Assembly: GCA_003150315.1 (NCBI GenBank)
Contig: QAML01000070.1
Span: forward strand, 1 to 22,444
DNA from: Prevotellaceae bacterium
GTDB lineage: Bacteria; Bacteroidota; Bacteroidia; Bacteroidales; Bacteroidaceae
Length of the DNA stretch: 22,444 nt
Direction of reading: 5' to 3'
A model generated the notes under the pieces. It saw nothing but the letters and a program-made list of their open reading frames with translations. It was not told where the DNA came from and did no database searches. Below, piece by piece: positions 14,904-22,444 of the stretch (its first letter is position 1; each line of letters begins with the position of its first letter). Made by a program: the position numbers and the translations under genes.

Positions 14904-14919
14904 CGGGAAATTTTTCCCG
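14904..14919 (+). terminator. Short hairpin after coaD, weak terminator candidate
   Basis: CGGGAAA (14904-14910) pairs with TTTCCCG (14913-14919) around a 2-nt loop. There is no clear T-run after it, so termination may depend on the palindromes of repeat E5, which begins about 25 nt downstream. Confidence 0.35.
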
Positions 14920-14944
14920 GAGATTTTCGGACTGCTGAGCGGAC

Positions 14945-15090
14945 ACACAAAAAAACATAAGGCATGTTGTAAAAAATACAAGGCACATATTTTAAAATAA
15001 GTGCCTTATATTTCAAAATAAATGCCTTGTATTTTTCGCTTTTTCAGATGCCTGAAAAACAGTGTCTTACAAAAGGACAAAAATAAGCCT
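14945..15090 (+). repeat. Dispersed palindromic repeat, copy E5 (inverted-spacer type)
   Basis: Arms in order: CATAAGGCATG, ACAAGGCACAT, AGTGCCTTATA, AATGCCTTGTATTTTT. Palindromes TATTTTAAAATA (14988-14999) and degenerate TATTTCAAAATA (15009-15020) are 21 bp apart, with spacer AGTGCCTTA (15000-15008) oriented as in E4. The tail is more diverged (GCCTGAAAAACAGTGTCTTAC) and is followed by a small hairpin AAAAGG/CCTTTT. Confidence 0.88.
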
Positions 15091-15311
15091 TTTAGGGCAT
15101 GCGAAAATGGCACGTTGCGAGACGATTTTGCCGCATACGGGAAAACATTGACCGCAAAAACGCGGTGTCGTGGCATGTGTCGAAAAGAAGAACGCGGACG
15201 ACTGTTACGGTAATGCTGCGCCCGATTGCAAAGCGGGGACACGAAAGCGACGGAATTTGGCATGAGAAAACAATAAATATTTGTGTGATAGGCAAAAAAA
15301 CAGCAGATACT
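15091..15311. other. Intergenic stretch without a recognisable gene
   Basis: No ORF with protein-like composition and no tRNA or known RNA fold was seen between repeat E5 and the rimP promoter. Confidence 0.5.
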
Positions 15312-15343
15312 TTTGCATATTACATGAAAAAAATATAATTTTG
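15312..15343 (+). promoter_or_regulatory. Bacteroidetes-type promoter of the rimP-nusA-infB operon
   Basis: TTTG at 15312-15315, a 20-nt gap, then TAATTTTG at 15336-15343: an exact match to the -33 TTTG / -7 TAnnTTTG pattern with good spacing. This is the best promoter in the window. Transcription would start near 15350, leaving a leader of about 63 nt. Confidence 0.78.
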
Positions 15344-15354
15344 CACACGTTCAG

Positions 15355-15384
15355 GAGTGAGGGGCTTGTAAAAGTTCCTCACTC
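15355..15384 (+). promoter_or_regulatory. Leader hairpin upstream of rimP
   Basis: GAGTGAGG (15355-15362) pairs perfectly with CCTCACTC (15377-15384) over a 14-nt loop. It would lie at the extreme 5' end of the operon mRNA, 28 nt before the rimP start. It has no T-run, so it is not a terminator. It could stabilise the mRNA or serve in feedback control, by analogy with the autoregulated nusA-infB operon of other bacteria. Confidence 0.6.
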
Positions 15385-15412
15385 GTTGTTATAAACCAAG
15401 AGGTCTGAAGCA

Positions 15413-15880
15413 ATGATAGACAAAAAGAAAGTTGAGAGCATAGTTAACGAATGGCTGGAAGGAAAGGAGTATTTTCTTACCGACCTTACGGTTAGCGATG
15501 ACGACAGCATTGTGGTGGAAATTGACCACAAGGACGGTGTTTGGATTGACGACTGTGTGGATTTGAGCCGTTTCATAGAAGGGAAACTCGATCGCAATGA
15601 CGAGGATTACGAACTCGAAGTGGGCAGCGCGGGAATAGGTCAGCCGTTCAAGGTTTACCGACAGTATGAAAACCACGTGGGCGACGGTGTGGAAGTTCAC
15701 ACCAATAATCGCGAAAAACTCAAAGGTGTTTTGAAAGTTGTCGATGAAAACGGCATTACCATCACGATGAAGGTGAAATACAAGCCGGAAGGTGCAAAAC
15801 GCGCCAAGATGGTGGACGAGGATAAAACTCTCGCTTTCTCGGAAATAGAAAGCTGTCAGGCTCAAATAGACTTCAAATAA
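15413..15880 (+). CDS. rimP: Ribosome maturation factor RimP
   Basis: A 155-residue cytoplasmic protein needed for late maturation of the 30S ribosomal subunit. It has the RimP two-domain layout. The N-terminal alpha/beta domain contains the IDDCVDLSRFIEGKLD helix and the conserved ELEVGSAGIGQPFK segment (usually EVSSPGLDRPL); the C-terminal SH3-like domain (about 95-155) contains LKGVLKVVDENGITI. The conserved SPGxxRP motif is divergent (SAGIGQP), which appears to be common in Bacteroidetes. First gene of the nusA operon, as in most bacteria. The ATG at 15413 lies a short distance after a clear promoter and leader hairpin. Confidence 0.92.
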   Translation: MIDKKKVESIVNEWLEGKEYFLTDLTVSDDDSIVVEIDHKDGVWIDDCVDLSRFIEGKLDRNDEDYELEVGSAGIGQPFKVYRQYENHVGDGVEVHTNNREKLKGVLKVVDENGITITMKVKYKPEGAKRAKMVDEDKTLAFSEIESCQAQIDFK

Positions 15881-15883
15881 ACG

Positions 15884-15905
15884 CCTTTTTGCAAAGAGCA
15901 AAAGG
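15884..15905 (+). promoter_or_regulatory. Intercistronic hairpin between rimP and nusA
   Basis: CCTTTTTGC (15884-15892) pairs with GCAAAAGG (15898-15905) with one bulged T. It sits in the 86-nt gap that separates the two genes. No strong T-run follows, so processing or partial attenuation is more likely than full termination. Confidence 0.4.
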
Positions 15906-15966
15906 GTGTGCGCTTTATAAACGGACACAACCCGTTAACGTATAGATAATAAAAACAAAATATAAA

Positions 15967-17226
15967 ATGCCACGCAAAAAAGACGTAACAGAAAGCATGA
16001 TTGACATCTTTTCCGATTTTCAAGACAATAAGAAAATCGGTCGCACCACTCTCGTTGGAGTTCTTGAAGAGAGCTTCCGCAGTGTGTTGGCCAAGATGTT
16101 CGGAAGCGACGAAAACTTTGACGTTATCGTAAACCCCGACAAGGGAGACCTCGAAATTTATCGCAATCGTATTGTTGTGGGCAACGACGATGTGAATGAT
16201 CCCAACAAAGAGATTTCGCTGAGCGATGCTCATAAAATAGATTCCGACTATGAAATTGGCGAGGAAGTGAGTGAACCCATAAACTTTGCCAAATTCGGTC
16301 GCCGCGCAATCCTTACGCTTCGCCAAACTCTGGCAAGCAAGGTGCTCGAACTCGAACACGACTCTCTATACAACAAATATAAAGACCGCGTGGGCGAAAT
16401 TGTGAGCGGCGAAGTATATCAGGTTTGGAAAAACGAAATGCTCATTGTGGACGATGAGGGCAACGAAATGTTTCTTCCCAAAGGTGAGCAGATTCCCCGC
16501 GATTTTTTCCGCAAAGGAGAGACCGTCAGAGCTATTGTTAACCGTGTGGAGAATCCCAACAACAATCCCAAGATTTATTTGAGCCGAACCGCTCCCGAAT
16601 TTCTGATTCGTCTGCTCGAAGGTGAGGTGCCCGAAATAGCCGACGGACTTATCACCATAAAGAAAGCCGCACGTATTCCGGGCGAAAGGGCAAAAATCGC
16701 CGTGGAAAGCTATGACGAGAGAATTGATCCCGTAGGAGCGTGCGTGGGAGTAAGGGGAAGCCGAATACATGGTGTGGTGAGAGAACTTCGCGGAGAGAAC
16801 ATCGACGTGATAAACTACACACCCAACGAACAACTTTTCGTGCAACGTGCGCTGGCTCCCGCAAAAATATCAAACATAAAGCTGAACGAAGAAGAGCATA
16901 AGGCAGAAGTTTTCCTCAAGCCCGAGGAAGTTTCGCTCGCCATAGGACGCAGCGGTATGAACATCAAACTTGCCTCCATGCTAACGGGATACACCATAGA
17001 TGTTTACCGAGAAGTGAACAACGCCCCTGAAGAAGATGTATATCTTGACGAGTTCTCAGACGTTATCGACCAGTGGGTTATCGATGCTATCAAATCCATA
17101 GGGCTTGACACGGCAAAAGCCGTGCTTAATGCCCCGCGTGAAATGCTCATTGAAAAGGCCGATTTGGAAGAATCCACGGTTGACGATGTGTTGCGTATAT
17201 TAAAAGCAGAATTTGAGGACGAATAA
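15967..17226 (+). CDS. nusA: Transcription termination/antitermination factor NusA
   Basis: A 419-residue RNA polymerase-binding elongation factor affecting pausing, termination and antitermination. Domains in order: an N-terminal RNAP-binding domain (about 1-130) containing the conserved [13 protein letters not shown] region; an S1 RNA-binding domain (about 133-200, [19 protein letters not shown]); KH1 with [11 protein letters not shown]; and KH2 with [17 protein letters not shown]. It ends in a short helical tail ([17 protein letters not shown]...) in place of the two acidic repeats of E. coli NusA. It lies in the operon between rimP and infB, and its stop codon is 7 nt before the infB ATG. 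The acidic C-terminus (FEDE) and the length are as expected for the phylum. Confidence 0.95.
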   Translation: MPRKKDVTESMIDIFSDFQDNKKIGRTTLVGVLEESFRSVLAKMFGSDENFDVIVNPDKGDLEIYRNRIVVGNDDVNDPNKEISLSDAHKIDSDYEIGEEVSEPINFAKFGRRAILTLRQTLASKVLELEHDSLYNKYKDRVGEIVSGEVYQVWKNEMLIVDDEGNEMFLPKGEQIPRDFFRKGETVRAIVNRVENPNNNPKIYLSRTAPEFLIRLLEGEVPEIADGLITIKKAARIPGERAKIAVESYDERIDPVGACVGVRGSRIHGVVRELRGENIDVINYTPNEQLFVQRALAPAKISNIKLNEEEHKAEVFLKPEEVSLAIGRSGMNIKLASMLTGYTIDVYREVNNAPEEDVYLDEFSDVIDQWVIDAIKSIGLDTAKAVLNAPREMLIEKADLEESTVDDVLRILKAEFEDE

Positions 17227-17233
17227 GCAGTAT

Positions 17234-20182
17234 ATGAACATAAGACTAAATAAGGTTATAAGAGAACTTAATGTGGGTATCGATACAATAGTCGACTACC
17301 TGCGTGAGAATGGTTTCGAAGTCAATGCCACTCCGAACGAAAAAATCAATGACGAACAATATGACTTGCTGAAAAAGAAATTCGGCGCAGACAAGGATTT
17401 GCGTAAGGAAGCCGATAAACTTTTCTCGGGTCATCAAGCCGGAAAGGCTAAAAACGCCAAAGAAAAGAAAGCTCCCGCACAAAAAGCTCAGGTGATAAAG
17501 ACGGAAATTCCCGAAAATATGCGCCCGGGTTTCAAAACTGTGGGGCAGATAGACCTTGATAACAAAACTGTTGTCAAACCTCAGGCGCAAGAAACTCCCA
17601 AGAAGGAAGCCGAAGCTCCGAAGAAAGAAGCTGCTCCCGCTCCCGCACCGAAAGTAGAGACAAAGCCGCAGCCTGTGAAAGCGGAAGAGAAAAAGCCCGA
17701 ACCGGTCAAGGAACACAAACCGGAAGCCAAGAAAGAAGAGAAGCCTGTGCAGCCGAAACCTGTTGAGAAACCGGCAGCAAAGGCGGAACCTGAGAAAAAG
17801 GTTAAGGAGTCTGTGTCTGCTCCGAAAGCATCTGCGCCTCAGGAAAACAAAAAAGATGGCGCGGAACAAAAGCCCAAAAACAGCCAGAAGAAAGCTGAAG
17901 CCGTGGGCAAGGTGGAAGATGACGGCGTGTTCCGTTTGCATCCCGCAGAAGAGCTTGCCAAACCTAAAGTTCTCGGAACTATTGACCTTTCTACCATTAA
18001 TCCCAACACTCGTCCCAAGAAGAAAACTAAAGAGGAGAAAAAACGCGAACGCGAAGAAAAGAATGCTCAAGGCAATCAGCGTCATAAACGCAACCGCATA
18101 GGACAAGAACGTGTTGACGTTAATGCCGTGGGACAGCAGATAGGCGGCGGTAATGGCGGAAACCGTAACAATAACAACAACGACAATAATCGCAACCGCA
18201 ATAACAATAATAACAAGAATAACGACCAACGTCGCCAAAAGGGCAAGGTTCATAAAGTACAACCTTTGAAGCCTGAGGTTTCCGATGAAGATGTTGCAAA
18301 GCAGGTTCGCGAAACTCTTGCGCGTCTTACCAATAAAAGTCGCGGAAGCAAGGGCGCAAAATATCGCCGTGAGAAGCGTGAGAACGCTCGTGAGATAGCA
18401 GAAATGGCAGCTTCGCAGGAAGCTAAGGAAAGCAAGATATTAAAACTTACCGAATTCGTAACTGCTAATGAACTTGCGGCAATGATGAATGTTCCTGTTA
18501 CGCAAGTAATCGCCACATGTATGAGTATCGGAATTATGGTAAGCATTAACCAGCGTCTCGATGCCGAAACAATTGATCTTGTGGCGGAGGAATTCGGATT
18601 TAAGACCGAGTTTGTCAGTGCCGATGTTACAGAAGCTGTGGCTGAGGAAGCAGATAACGAAGCAGATCTCGAACCTCGTGCTCCTATTGTTACTGTTATG
18701 GGACACGTTGACCATGGCAAAACGTCGCTTCTCGATTATATTCGCAAATCAAACGTAATTGCGGGCGAAGCCGGCGGAATTACCCAGCACATCGGCGCAT
18801 ATAATGTAACTTTGGAGAACGGCAGACACATTACTTTCCTTGATACTCCGGGACACGAGGCATTTACTGCAATGCGTGCCCGTGGTGCGCAGGTAACAGA
18901 CGTGGCTATTATCATAATTGCTGCCGATGACGGCATAATGCCTCAGACAAAGGAGGCAATAAGTCATGCCATGGCGGCAAATGTTCCCATGGTGTTTGCA
19001 ATTAATAAGATTGATAAGCCCGGAGCAAACCCCGATAAAATAAAAGAAGGGCTTGCAGGTATGAATTACCTTGTTGAAGAATGGGGAGGAAAGTATCAGA
19101 GTCAGGATATTTCGGCAAAGAAGGGTCTCGGAGTAAAAGAACTTCTTGACAAAGTGCTTCTCGAAGCCGACATGCTCGATTTGAAAGCAAATCCTAACCG
19201 TAAGGCAACGGGCACAATCATTGAATCGTCTCTCGATCGCGGACGCGGATATGTTGCCACGGTGCTTGTGAGCAACGGTACGCTTAAGATTGGCGATGTT
19301 ATGCTTGCCGGAACAAATTACGGGCGTGTCAAGGCTCTTTTCAACGAACGTGATCAACGCATTGACAAAGTTGGACCTTCGGGTGCGGCTACTGTTTTGG
19401 GACTTAACGGAGCTCCGCAGGCAGGCGATGCTTTCCACGTCATGGATACGGAACAAGAGGTGCGCGAGATTGTCACAAAACGCGAGCAATTGCAGCGTGA
19501 GCAAGCTTTGAGGGCACATTCCGTTCTTTCTCTTGATGAAATCGGACGTCGCATAGCCCGTGGCGGAACCAAGGAGCTTAATATTGTTGTCAAGGGTGAT
19601 GTTGACGGTTCGGTTGAGGCTTTGAGCGATTCACTCGAGAAACTTTCCACAGACAAGATCAAGGTTAGTGTAATCTTGAAGAGTGTCGGTCAGATTTCTG
19701 AGAATGATGTTGCACTCGCAGCTGCTTCTCAGGCAATTATTATCGGTTTCCAGGTTCGCCCGAGTGTTCTTGCCAAGAAACAAGCCGATCAGCAGGGTGT
19801 CGAGATACGTCTTTATTCCATTATTTATGATGCTATTGGCGAGGTTAAGCTTGCCATGGAAGGCATGCTCGAACCTGTTGTCAAGGAAGAGGTTACTGCC
19901 ACCATTGAAGTGCGTCAGGTGTTCCACATAAGCAAAGTCGGTTTCGTTGCCGGTGCTTTTGTCAGCGAGGGCAAGGTTTCGCGCAGCGACAAGGCGAGAC
20001 TCATTCGCGACGGTATAGTCATTCAGACCGCCAACATCGCAGCTTTGAAGCGTTTCAAGGATGATGTCAAGGAAGTTGGTGCTAACTTCGAGTGCGGTAT
20101 CAGTCTTGCCAACTGCAACGATCTTAAAGAAGGCGACGTTATAGAAACATTCAAACAGGTGGAGGTAAAAGCCACTCTTTGA
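17234..20182 (+). CDS. infB: Translation initiation factor IF-2
   Basis: A 982-residue GTPase that places fMet-tRNA on the 30S subunit and promotes subunit joining. An IF2-N domain ([20 protein letters not shown], from residue 2) is followed by a long Lys/Pro/Ala/Glu-rich linker, an Asn/Arg/Gly-rich low-complexity stretch (about 303-334) and a second IF2-N-like module. The G domain has G1 GHVDHGKT (490-497), G3 DTPGH (537-541) and G4 NKID (591-594), then domains II, III and IV with the C-terminal tRNA-binding barrel. ATG at 17234, 7 nt after the nusA stop, is preferred to TTG at 17213, which would add seven residues upstream of the conserved N-terminus. The linker evolves fast in this family, so its length is not unusual. 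CvpA follows 13 nt downstream. Confidence 0.96.
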   Translation: MNIRLNKVIRELNVGIDTIVDYLRENGFEVNATPNEKINDEQYDLLKKKFGADKDLRKEADKLFSGHQAGKAKNAKEKKAPAQKAQVIKTEIPENMRPGFKTVGQIDLDNKTVVKPQAQETPKKEAEAPKKEAAPAPAPKVETKPQPVKAEEKKPEPVKEHKPEAKKEEKPVQPKPVEKPAAKAEPEKKVKESVSAPKASAPQENKKDGAEQKPKNSQKKAEAVGKVEDDGVFRLHPAEELAKPKVLGTIDLSTINPNTRPKKKTKEEKKREREEKNAQGNQRHKRNRIGQERVDVNAVGQQIGGGNGGNRNNNNNDNNRNRNNNNNKNNDQRRQKGKVHKVQPLKPEVSDEDVAKQVRETLARLTNKSRGSKGAKYRREKRENAREIAEMAASQEAKESKILKLTEFVTANELAAMMNVPVTQVIATCMSIGIMVSINQRLDAETIDLVAEEFGFKTEFVSADVTEAVAEEADNEADLEPRAPIVTVMGHVDHGKTSLLDYIRKSNVIAGEAGGITQHIGAYNVTLENGRHITFLDTPGHEAFTAMRARGAQVTDVAIIIIAADDGIMPQTKEAISHAMAANVPMVFAINKIDKPGANPDKIKEGLAGMNYLVEEWGGKYQSQDISAKKGLGVKELLDKVLLEADMLDLKANPNRKATGTIIESSLDRGRGYVATVLVSNGTLKIGDVMLAGTNYGRVKALFNERDQRIDKVGPSGAATVLGLNGAPQAGDAFHVMDTEQEVREIVTKREQLQREQALRAHSVLSLDEIGRRIARGGTKELNIVVKGDVDGSVEALSDSLEKLSTDKIKVSVILKSVGQISENDVALAAASQAIIIGFQVRPSVLAKKQADQQGVEIRLYSIIYDAIGEVKLAMEGMLEPVVKEEVTATIEVRQVFHISKVGFVAGAFVSEGKVSRSDKARLIRDGIVIQTANIAALKRFKDDVKEVGANFECGISLANCNDLKEGDVIETFKQVEVKATL

Positions 20183-20195
20183 TTCGGGAAAAAAT

Positions 20196-20726
20196 ATGCC
20201 GTTCATTGATTTTGTAATATTGCTGCTCGTTATATGGGCGCTTTATAAAGGTTGGCGTCAGGGCTTTCTCAAGGAAATAATCTCGATGGTGGGATTTGTG
20301 GTAGGACTTTTTGTTGCTGCCGGTCTTTATTCGAGTTTCGGAGAATACCTTTACCCTCACATAGGGGCTTCACCCACTGTTGCCAACATTTTGGCGTTTC
20401 TCGTGTTGTGGATAGTTGTTCCCATTGTCCTCGGACTTGTGGCAAATTTGCTCACTAAGGCTTTGAAGGGCATGAAGATTGGTTTGCCGAACAGCATTCT
20501 CGGTGCCGCAGTGAGTTTGATTAAATATCTTATTCTCATGAGCTGTGTGTTCAATGTCATGAGCTTTCTCGGCATTGTCAGTCAGGCAAAGGCAGAAGAA
20601 TCGTTCCTTTACGAACCTGTAAAGAACAGTCTCGGCTATGCGTTCAAGGCATACGGCGAGAGCCATTCGCAAGACGGCGAAGCTGCCGAGGATTCTGTTT
20701 ATACGGAAAACGACAGCATACAATAA
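20196..20726 (+). CDS. CvpA family inner-membrane protein
   Basis: A 176-residue polytopic membrane protein with four hydrophobic spans (about 3-18, 28-46, 62-86 and 103-127). The CvpA-family opening MPFIDFVILLLVIWALYKGW leads into the conserved GFLKEIISMVGFVVGL. The C-terminal 40 residues are hydrophilic and acidic (EAAEDSVYTENDSIQ). E. coli CvpA is needed for colicin V production; the general role of the family is unclear, with proposed links to envelope stress. It begins 13 nt after infB and is followed by a hairpin before sufB. The family assignment is firm; the function is not. Confidence 0.88.
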   Translation: MPFIDFVILLLVIWALYKGWRQGFLKEIISMVGFVVGLFVAAGLYSSFGEYLYPHIGASPTVANILAFLVLWIVVPIVLGLVANLLTKALKGMKIGLPNSILGAAVSLIKYLILMSCVFNVMSFLGIVSQAKAEESFLYEPVKNSLGYAFKAYGESHSQDGEAAEDSVYTENDSIQ

Positions 20727-20730
20727 AATA

Positions 20731-20765
20731 ACACGCAGGAAGCGAAATTAGTTTCCTGCGTGTTG
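20731..20765 (+). terminator. Strong hairpin between cvpA and sufB
   Basis: AACACGCAGGAA (20731-20742) pairs perfectly with TTCCTGCGTGTT (20754-20765), a 12-bp stem with an 11-nt loop. It is followed by GTCTTTGTAATATTTTTACG rather than a clean T-run. It could partially terminate and so separate the infB unit from sufB. TGTCTTTG at 20764-20771 is one mismatch from a -7 box and could start a very short sufB leader. Confidence 0.6.
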
Positions 20766-20784
20766 TCTTTGTAATATTTTTACG

Positions 20785-22260
20785 ATGAAAAAAAACGATA
20801 ACCCATCTCTCAATTCCGCTGCAGGCGAGGGCAAAAATGCTTTCGTGCGCAGTGTGGCGGACAAGAAATACGAATACGGCTTTACCACCGAGATTTCAAC
20901 GGAGGTAATACCCACAGGACTTAATGAAGATGTGGTGCGTAGCATATCCGTGCGCAAGGGAGAGCCTGAATGGCTTCTCGATTTCCGTTTGAAGGCTCTG
21001 CGCTATTGGCAGACTTTGAAACAACCTGCGTGGGGACATGTCAATCTGCCGCAGATTGACTATCAGGCTATATCTTATTATGCGCAACCCAAGACTCACG
21101 ACCAAAAAAAGGAACTTGATCCGGAGCTTGTCAAGACTTTCGATAAATTGGGAATACCCCTCGAAGAACGCCTTGCGCTCGGAGGAGTGGCGGTAGATGC
21201 CATAATGGATTCCGTGTCGGTAAAGACCACTTTCCAGGACAAACTTCGTGAGCTGGGAGTCATATTCTGTTCTATTGGCGAGGCTGTTAAGAATTATCCC
21301 GACCTTGTAAGGCAGTACATAGGCAGTGTTGTGCCTTACCGCGACAATTTTTTTGCCGCGCTCAACAGTGCAGTTTTTTCCGACGGCTCGTTTGTCTACA
21401 TTCCCAAAGGCGTGCGTTGCCCAATGGAACTGTCTTCGTACTTCCGGATAAACGCTCGAAACACCGGGCAATTTGAGCGTACGCTCATTGTGTGCGACGA
21501 CGGCGGATATGTTTCCTATCTTGAGGGCTGCACAGCCCCCATGCGCGACGAAAACCAGCTTCACGCTGCAATTGTGGAGATTATTGTAAACAATGATGCG
21601 GAAGTAAAATATTCCACGGTGCAGAATTGGTATCCCGGAAATGCAGAAGGAAAAGGCGGAGTGTATAATCTCGTAACAAAGAGAGGCGCACTGCGCGGAA
21701 AGAACAGCAAACTTTCGTGGACACAGGTGGAAACCGGGTCGGCAATTACTTGGAAATATCCCTCGTGTGTGCTTAAAGGCGACAATTCGCAGGCAGAGTT
21801 TTACAGCGTTGCGGTAACTAACAATTATCAGGAAGCCGACACGGGAACCAAGATGGTGCATCTCGGTAAGAACACGCGCAGCACCATTATCAGCAAGGGC
21901 ATTTCGGCAGGCAAGAGCCAGAATTCCTATCGCGGTCTTGTGAAAGTGGGCAAGAATGCCGAAAAAGCCCGCAATTACAGCTCTTGCGATTCGCTGCTTC
22001 TCTCGTCTACGAGCGGAGCGCACACGTTTCCTTACATCGATGTCCATAACAACACTGCCGTAGTGGAACATGAGGCAACCACTTCCAAAATTTCGGAGGA
22101 GCAGATGTTCTATTGTGCTTCGCGCGGCATAGATCCCGAAACGGCGGCGGGACTTATTGTGAACGGTTACGCTAAAAATGTGCTCGACAAACTGCCCATG
22201 GAGTTTGCGGTTGAGGCACGAAAGCTGCTGTCCGTGTCGTTGGAAGGAACGGTAGGGTAG
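20785..22260 (+). CDS. sufB: Fe-S cluster assembly scaffold protein SufB
   Basis: A 491-residue core subunit of the SufBCD complex, on which Fe-S clusters are built. The right-handed beta-helix core shows [18 protein letters not shown] with C249, and [10 protein letters not shown] with C401. [14 protein letters not shown] follows with H429-E430; these correspond to the E. coli SufB residues important for cluster assembly (C254, C405, H433/E434). An N-terminal extension precedes [19 protein letters not shown] sequence (here [19 protein letters not shown]). The C-terminal helical part contains [20 protein letters not shown]. Length is close to normal (about 480). sufC and sufD, which I expect directly downstream in Bacteroidales, are not seen before the window ends; repeat E6 lies there instead. 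Confidence 0.95.
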   Translation: MKKNDNPSLNSAAGEGKNAFVRSVADKKYEYGFTTEISTEVIPTGLNEDVVRSISVRKGEPEWLLDFRLKALRYWQTLKQPAWGHVNLPQIDYQAISYYAQPKTHDQKKELDPELVKTFDKLGIPLEERLALGGVAVDAIMDSVSVKTTFQDKLRELGVIFCSIGEAVKNYPDLVRQYIGSVVPYRDNFFAALNSAVFSDGSFVYIPKGVRCPMELSSYFRINARNTGQFERTLIVCDDGGYVSYLEGCTAPMRDENQLHAAIVEIIVNNDAEVKYSTVQNWYPGNAEGKGGVYNLVTKRGALRGKNSKLSWTQVETGSAITWKYPSCVLKGDNSQAEFYSVAVTNNYQEADTGTKMVHLGKNTRSTIISKGISAGKSQNSYRGLVKVGKNAEKARNYSSCDSLLLSSTSGAHTFPYIDVHNNTAVVEHEATTSKISEEQMFYCASRGIDPETAAGLIVNGYAKNVLDKLPMEFAVEARKLLSVSLEGTVG

Positions 22261-22355
22261 TGTTGGCATACGTGCCCCACGGCGTGTTTTCGCGCCCTCT
22301 TGTGTGCATATTTATAAGGTTTTTTCACCGCAATCAAACCGTAATTTTTTGCCGG
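22261..22355. other. Short region after sufB, no gene seen
   Basis: No start of a sufC-like reading frame and no clear intrinsic terminator was seen between the sufB stop and repeat copy E6. Confidence 0.5.
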
Positions 22356-22444
22356 CGTAAGTATTTGAGAATCAGATATGCTTTTACGCTAAAAAATACA
22401 AGGCACTTATTTTAAAATAAGTGCCTTGTATTTTAAAATATATG
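22356..22444 (-). repeat. Dispersed palindromic repeat, copy E6 (truncated by window edge)
   Basis: Palindromes TATTTTAAAATA at 22408-22419 and 22429-22440, 21 bp apart, flank the spacer AGTGCCTTG (22420-22428). Bases 22393-22434 form the perfect 42-bp palindrome. Left of it, GTAAGTATTTGAGAATCAGA is the reverse complement of a diverged TCTGATT...ACTTAC tail, so the copy is in minus orientation and its other end lies beyond the window. Bases 22393-22444 are identical to 1-52. Confidence 0.9.

Noticed and set aside
3991..15020. CRISPR array based on regular 21-bp spaced repeats
   Set aside because: Each locus has only two palindromes with a near-constant 9-nt spacer that is itself part of the repeat, and there are no cas genes.
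15091..15311. Possible small RNA or tRNA in the gap before rimP
   Set aside because: No cloverleaf, CCA-like end, promoter or strong terminator was seen within this stretch.
17213..17233. TTG start for infB inside nusA
   Set aside because: The ATG at 17234 directly precedes the conserved IF2-N domain; the extra seven residues have no conserved content.
1..22444. Circular plasmid or phage suggested by identical 52-nt ends
   Set aside because: The genes are single-copy chromosomal housekeeping genes, there is no replication or partition gene of a plasmid, and the shared ends are part of a repeat present six times.

Overview
The window looks like a chromosomal segment of a Bacteroidales bacterium (Prevotellaceae or Muribaculaceae are plausible; genus not determinable by eye). 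Supporting signs: 5' regions carry the Bacteroidetes TAnnTTTG -7 box rather than E. coli-like promoters; start codons lack strong Shine-Dalgarno sequences; the order rimP-nusA-infB-cvpA-sufB matches what I recall for Bacteroidales; RF2 and ParE are of Bacteroidetes type; and a large secreted protein ends in a short T9SS-like tail. All convincing genes are on the + strand.

Layout: (1) 263-3851, a compact unit: acyl-CoA synthetase-like ANL enzyme, prfB (RF2, overlapping it by 14 nt and without the programmed frameshift), a 47-residue membrane microprotein and a CYTH-domain triphosphatase-like protein. (2) 4458-8777, a monocistronic secreted mosaic protein of 1439 residues with trefoil-like modules, helical linkers and an F5/8-type-C domain, closed by a strong intrinsic terminator. 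(3) 9485-11891, a secreted GH43 glycosidase followed 25 nt later by a NhaD-type Na+/H+ antiporter. (4) 12416-14880, parE and coaD. (5) 15413-22260, rimP-nusA-infB-cvpA and then sufB: ribosome maturation, transcription and translation factors, then Fe-S assembly.

The unifying and most unusual feature is a dispersed palindromic repeat, about 90-150 bp per copy, at every one of the gaps between these units and at both window ends (six copies: 1-90, 3949-4100, 8900-9045, 12044-12202, 14945-15090, 22356-22444). Each copy has two 12-bp palindromes TATTTTAAAATA (one degenerate in two copies) spaced exactly 21 bp apart, separated by a 9-nt spacer that is in one orientation in four copies and inverted in two. 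Four copies contain a perfect 42-bp palindrome followed by T-rich sequence. The copies mark transcription-unit boundaries, often just after a conventional terminator, and also carry a conserved non-palindromic tail. The first and last 52 nt of the window are identical parts of this repeat. This most simply means the contig was broken in the repeat, not that the molecule is circular.

No tRNA, rRNA, CRISPR array, transposase, phage gene or canonical defence system was recognised.
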